Below are positions 63,202-64,000 of a stretch of DNA of 64,000 nt, piece after piece. The notes under the pieces are model-generated. The model had not been told where the DNA came from. It did not search any database and was given only the letters and a program-made list of their open reading frames with translations. The stretch is taken from contig NZ_LVYV01000023.1 in assembly GCF_001618955.1 (NCBI RefSeq), positions 124,001 through 188,000 of the forward strand. Direction: 5' to 3'. How positions within the stretch are numbered: position 1 is the stretch's first letter; each line of letters begins with the position of its first letter. The position numbers and the translations under genes are program-made. The DNA comes from Tardiphaga robiniae. GTDB taxonomy: Bacteria > Pseudomonadota > Alphaproteobacteria > Rhizobiales > Xanthobacteraceae.

Positions 63202-64000
63202 GACGCAGCGCTTCTCAGCCCGAAAGCCTGGGCATTGGTGTTCAACACGCGCGACACCGCGCCGACCAGTTGCGCGGCAGCCTTGTCCTTGCTGAGGCCG
63301 GCCGTATCGACAATGGCGGATGCACGGGAATAGAGCGGTTCGCGGCTCAGCAGGATCGTGCGCAATTCCTGCATGGCGGAGCGGTCGTCGGCCATCGGGC
63401 GCAAGTCACCCTGGCGGCGGACGCGTGCCATATGTTCTTCGGGCTTGGCCTTGAGCCAGATCGTGTAGAACGATGACAGCACGCGATCGAAGGTCACGGG
63501 TTCCGAGACAATGCCGCCGCCGGTCGCAAGGACGATGGGCTCCTTGCGCCCCAGCAGGCCGTTCAGCGCGGCCTGTTCCATACGGCGAAAGCCCTCCTGT
63601 CCATAGAGCGCGATGATCTCGGCGACCGATAGTCCGTTGTGCTGCTCGATCTCCTTGTTGAGTTCGACGAAGCTCCAGCCGATCTTGTCCGCCAGCAATT
63701 TCCCGAGCGTCGATTTTCCGGCGCCGCGCAGCCCGATCAGGGCGATGCCGCTGAATGACATATAATTCTGGAACGGACCGTGTCCGCGTCCGGCGAGAAC
63801 ATCCTTGGCCTGGGCGATCTGGTTCGGTGTCGCGTTGCGAACGAGGTCGCGAATGACCGGCCAGTCCGTCGTGGGTTCGTCCGCCGGAATCAGATCTTCG
63901 AGATGGGCACCCATGGCGCCGGACACCCGGCGCAGCAGCACGATAGACACGTTGCCCTTGCCGCTTTCCAATTGCGCGATGTAGCGCTCCGAAATCCCGG
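63198..64000 (-). CDS. boxR: BoxR/BzdR-type regulator (XRE HTH + shikimate kinase-like domain), 5' part cut
   Basis: Transcriptional regulator cut by the right edge of the window; 267 C-terminal codons are present and the start lies outside. The visible left part is the end of an XRE/Cro-type helix-turn-helix (ERYIAQLESGKGNVSIVLLR). After a linker comes a shikimate kinase-like domain with Walker A GLRGAGKSTLGKLL and LATGGGIVSEP. This pairing is the hallmark of BzdR/BoxR, which senses benzoyl-CoA and represses benzoate pathways. The benzoyl-CoA genes themselves are not in this window and are expected to the right. Targets probably include the Liv-type transporter. Confidence 0.88.
   Translation of the reverse strand, partial: GISERYIAQLESGKGNVSIVLLRRVSGAMGAHLEDLIPADEPTTDWPVIRDLVRNATPNQIAQAKDVLAGRGHGPFQNYMSFSGIALIGLRGAGKSTLGKLLADKIGWSFVELNKEIEQHNGLSVAEIIALYGQEGFRRMEQAALNGLLGRKEPIVLATGGGIVSEPVTFDRVLSSFYTIWLKAKPEEHMARVRRQGDLRPMADDRSAMQELRTILLSREPLYSRASAIVDTAGLSKDKAAAQLVGAVSRVLNTNAQAFGLRSAAS

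Noticed and set aside
1-64000. Insertion sequences, prophage or CRISPR arrays
   Set aside because: No transposase, integrase or phage protein was recognised and no regularly spaced repeats were seen.

Overview
The window (64 kb, high GC) looks like chromosomal DNA of a Bradyrhizobium / Rhodopseudomonas / Tardiphaga-type alphaproteobacterium (Hyphomicrobiales, Nitrobacteraceae). The reasons are the style of the exopolysaccharide genes, a FixK/FNR-type box in front of a phosphoketolase operon, a BoxR-type regulator beside a Liv-type ABC transporter, small SANT/Myb-like proteins, and a palindromic intergenic repeat of the kind found in this group. No transposase, integrase, phage gene or CRISPR array was found.

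Layout. (1) 1-3871, minus strand: eRF1-like protein, phosphoketolase and acetate kinase behind a perfect FNR/FixK-like palindrome; xylulose-5-P or fructose-6-P is split to acetyl-P and then acetate + ATP. (2) 4160-7186: a three-gene Mla/Mce-type lipid ABC transporter whose MCE protein is fused to the auxiliary lipoprotein-type domain. (3) 7187-20004: a TetR remnant, a MocR/PdxR-type regulator, then a tightly packed plus-strand operon: peptide-type solute-binding protein, ATP-dependent hydantoinase/oxoprolinase HyuA-HyuB, class III aminotransferase, NTF2-like protein, acyl-CoA ligase, zinc-less OB-fold protein and thiolase-like protein. It looks like an uncharacterised pathway for a cyclic amide. 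(4) 20349-21450: three small genes, two of them SANT/Myb-like. (5) 21598-48232: a 26-kb surface polysaccharide locus of Wzx/Wzy type (initiating sugar transferase, glycosyltransferases, polymerase/ligase, flippase, Ugd, co-polymerase, export lipoprotein). It contains a complete polyprenyl-phosphoryl-arabinose cassette (HAD-UbiA, GtrA, DprE1, DprE2) like the mycobacterial one and rhizobial noeCHOP, and a truncated UDP-sugar epimerase. (6) 48837-48911: tRNA-Gln. (7) 49222-57839: a minus-strand operon for a polar amino-acid-type ABC transporter, a cyclic amidohydrolase, a DUF917 protein and a urocanase homologue that lacks the active-site cysteine, with a divergent LysR-type regulator carrying two HTH domains. 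The best reading is breakdown of S-methyl-thiourocanate / S-methyl-ergothioneine. (8) 58023-64000: LivKHMGF transporter behind a TGCA-N6-TGCA site, and a convergent BoxR-type regulator (XRE + shikimate-kinase fold, cut by the window edge). This suggests uptake of benzoate-like aromatics.

The catabolic modules each carry their own uptake protein and regulator, as expected of a soil bacterium living on plant- and fungus-derived compounds. The strongest leads for new biology are the S-methyl-thiourocanate-type operon, the arabinose-donor cassette in the polysaccharide locus, and the HyuAB / CoA-ligase / OB-fold-thiolase operon.
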